Below are positions 63,648-64,000 of a DNA stretch of 64,000 nt, piece after piece. The DNA lies in assembly GCF_000010125.1 (NCBI RefSeq), contig NC_007350.1:806001-870000 (forward strand), in the 5' to 3' direction. How positions within the stretch are numbered: the first letter of the stretch is position 1; every line of letters starts with the position of its first letter. Below the pieces are notes generated by a model. The model was not told where the DNA came from, ran no database searches, and was given only the letters and a program-made list of their open reading frames with translations. This DNA is from Staphylococcus saprophyticus subsp. saprophyticus ATCC 15305 = NCTC 7292 (lineage in GTDB: Bacteria > Bacillota > Bacilli > Staphylococcales > Staphylococcaceae). The position numbers were made by a program, and so were the translations under genes.

Positions 63648-63676
63648 ACGAAACATGATATTATAAATATGAATAA

Positions 63677-63691
63677 ATGGAACCGGTACCA
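63677..63691. promoter_or_regulatory. ScrR operator / cre-like palindrome before scrB
   Basis: TGGAACCGGTACCA (63678-63691) is a near palindrome. The 15 bases from 63677 also fit the CcpA cre consensus WTGNAANCGNWNNCW at all defined positions. It lies 41 bases before scrB, where ScrR should bind. Overlapping ScrR and CcpA control is possible. Confidence 0.72.
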
Positions 63692-63732
63692 AAAATGACA
63701 ATGAATTACTTGAAACTAGGAGGAAGCTCGAA

Positions 63733-64000
63733 ATGGTAGAGTGGACAAAGGAAGCACGTTATCAAAAATATGAAGACGCAGATCAACAATATTTAGCTGA
63801 ATTAACAGAACGTGTTAATCAATCTAAATACAGACAAACTTTTCATATACAACCTAAATCAGGTTTACTTAATGATCCAAATGGATTGATATATTTTAAT
63901 GGTAATTATTATATATCACATCAGTGGTTCCCATTAGGACCAGTGCATGGACTAAAATATTGGTATACATATACGAGTAAAGATCTTATTCATTTTAATG
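63733..64000 (+). CDS. scrB: Sucrose-6-phosphate hydrolase, N-terminal part
   Basis: Splits sucrose 6-phosphate to glucose 6-phosphate and fructose. The first 89 codons are present. The glycoside hydrolase 32 nucleophile motif NDPNG (Asp48) and the typical SHQWFPLGPVHGLKYW follow. ATG at 63733 follows AGGAGG. The gene runs off the window. Confidence 0.94.
   Translation, partial: MVEWTKEARYQKYEDADQQYLAELTERVNQSKYRQTFHIQPKSGLLNDPNGLIYFNGNYYISHQWFPLGPVHGLKYWYTYTSKDLIHFN

Overview
The window is a low-GC Firmicute chromosome segment and almost certainly comes from a Staphylococcus of the novobiocin-resistant saprophyticus/xylosus type. The evidence is the gene order (atp operon, murA, fabZ, ssb, sceD, thiamine genes, csoR, rodA-ddl-murF, cshA, acpS-alr-mazEF-sigB locus, rRNA operon, ilv-leu operon, tsa genes, rex, scrR-scrB), the staphylococcal proteins themselves (SceD, Cls2-like, MazEF, RsbU, CsoR) and the 16S sequence. 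It is core chromosome: no phage, transposase, plasmid or CRISPR array is visible.

Layout. 1-5857: F1Fo ATP synthase operon (atpB tail to atpC). 6119-8713: a small membrane protein, murA, fabZ and a convergent YwpF-like gene. 8904-10465: ssb and the secreted transglycosylase SceD with a WalR-type box. 10601-13697: TPP riboswitch and tenA-thiD-thiM-thiE. 13785-17973: yidC, an HD hydrolase, cls, the copper-responsive csoR-csoZ pair and a 46-residue protein. 18266-22158: rodA (minus) and ddl-murF. 22784-27424: cshA, three bPH2-domain membrane proteins and acpS. 27540-32272: alr, mazEF and rsbU-rsbV-rsbW-sigB. 32420-35012: tex and a SprT-like gene. 35207-40710: tandem promoters, tRNA-Leu, tRNA-Gly, 16S, 23S and 5S, followed by a partial tandem duplication carrying a 5S fragment (to 41250). 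41410-52697: minus-strand ilvD-ilvB-ilvN-ilvC-leuA-leuB-leuC-leuD-ilvA behind a leader-peptide attenuator. 53033-55595: tsaE-tsaB-rimI-tsaD. 55743-61004: a VOC protein, a membrane MutS-like ATPase, an ABC-F protein and rex. 61220-62548: thiosulfate-type YeeE transporter plus TusA-like protein. 62694-64000: scrR and the start of scrB behind an operator/cre-like palindrome.

Most notable observations. (1) sigB, the general stress sigma factor, is broken by what looks like a 5-base deletion, while rsbU, rsbV and rsbW are intact; this strain is predicted to lack a normal SigB response. (2) The intergenic region 58049-58209 holds two perfect and at least three near-perfect DnaA boxes in paired spacing, far from any replication origin gene, upstream of the MutS-like gene. 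(3) The DNA after 5S is a tandem duplication with a 61-base 5S remnant, a scar of rRNA-operon recombination. (4) A 22-codon leader peptide rich in Ile/Leu/Val codons, a pausing hairpin and a terminator precede ilvD. Other items are a 31-base tandem repeat before tsaE and a copper operator that fills a promoter spacer.
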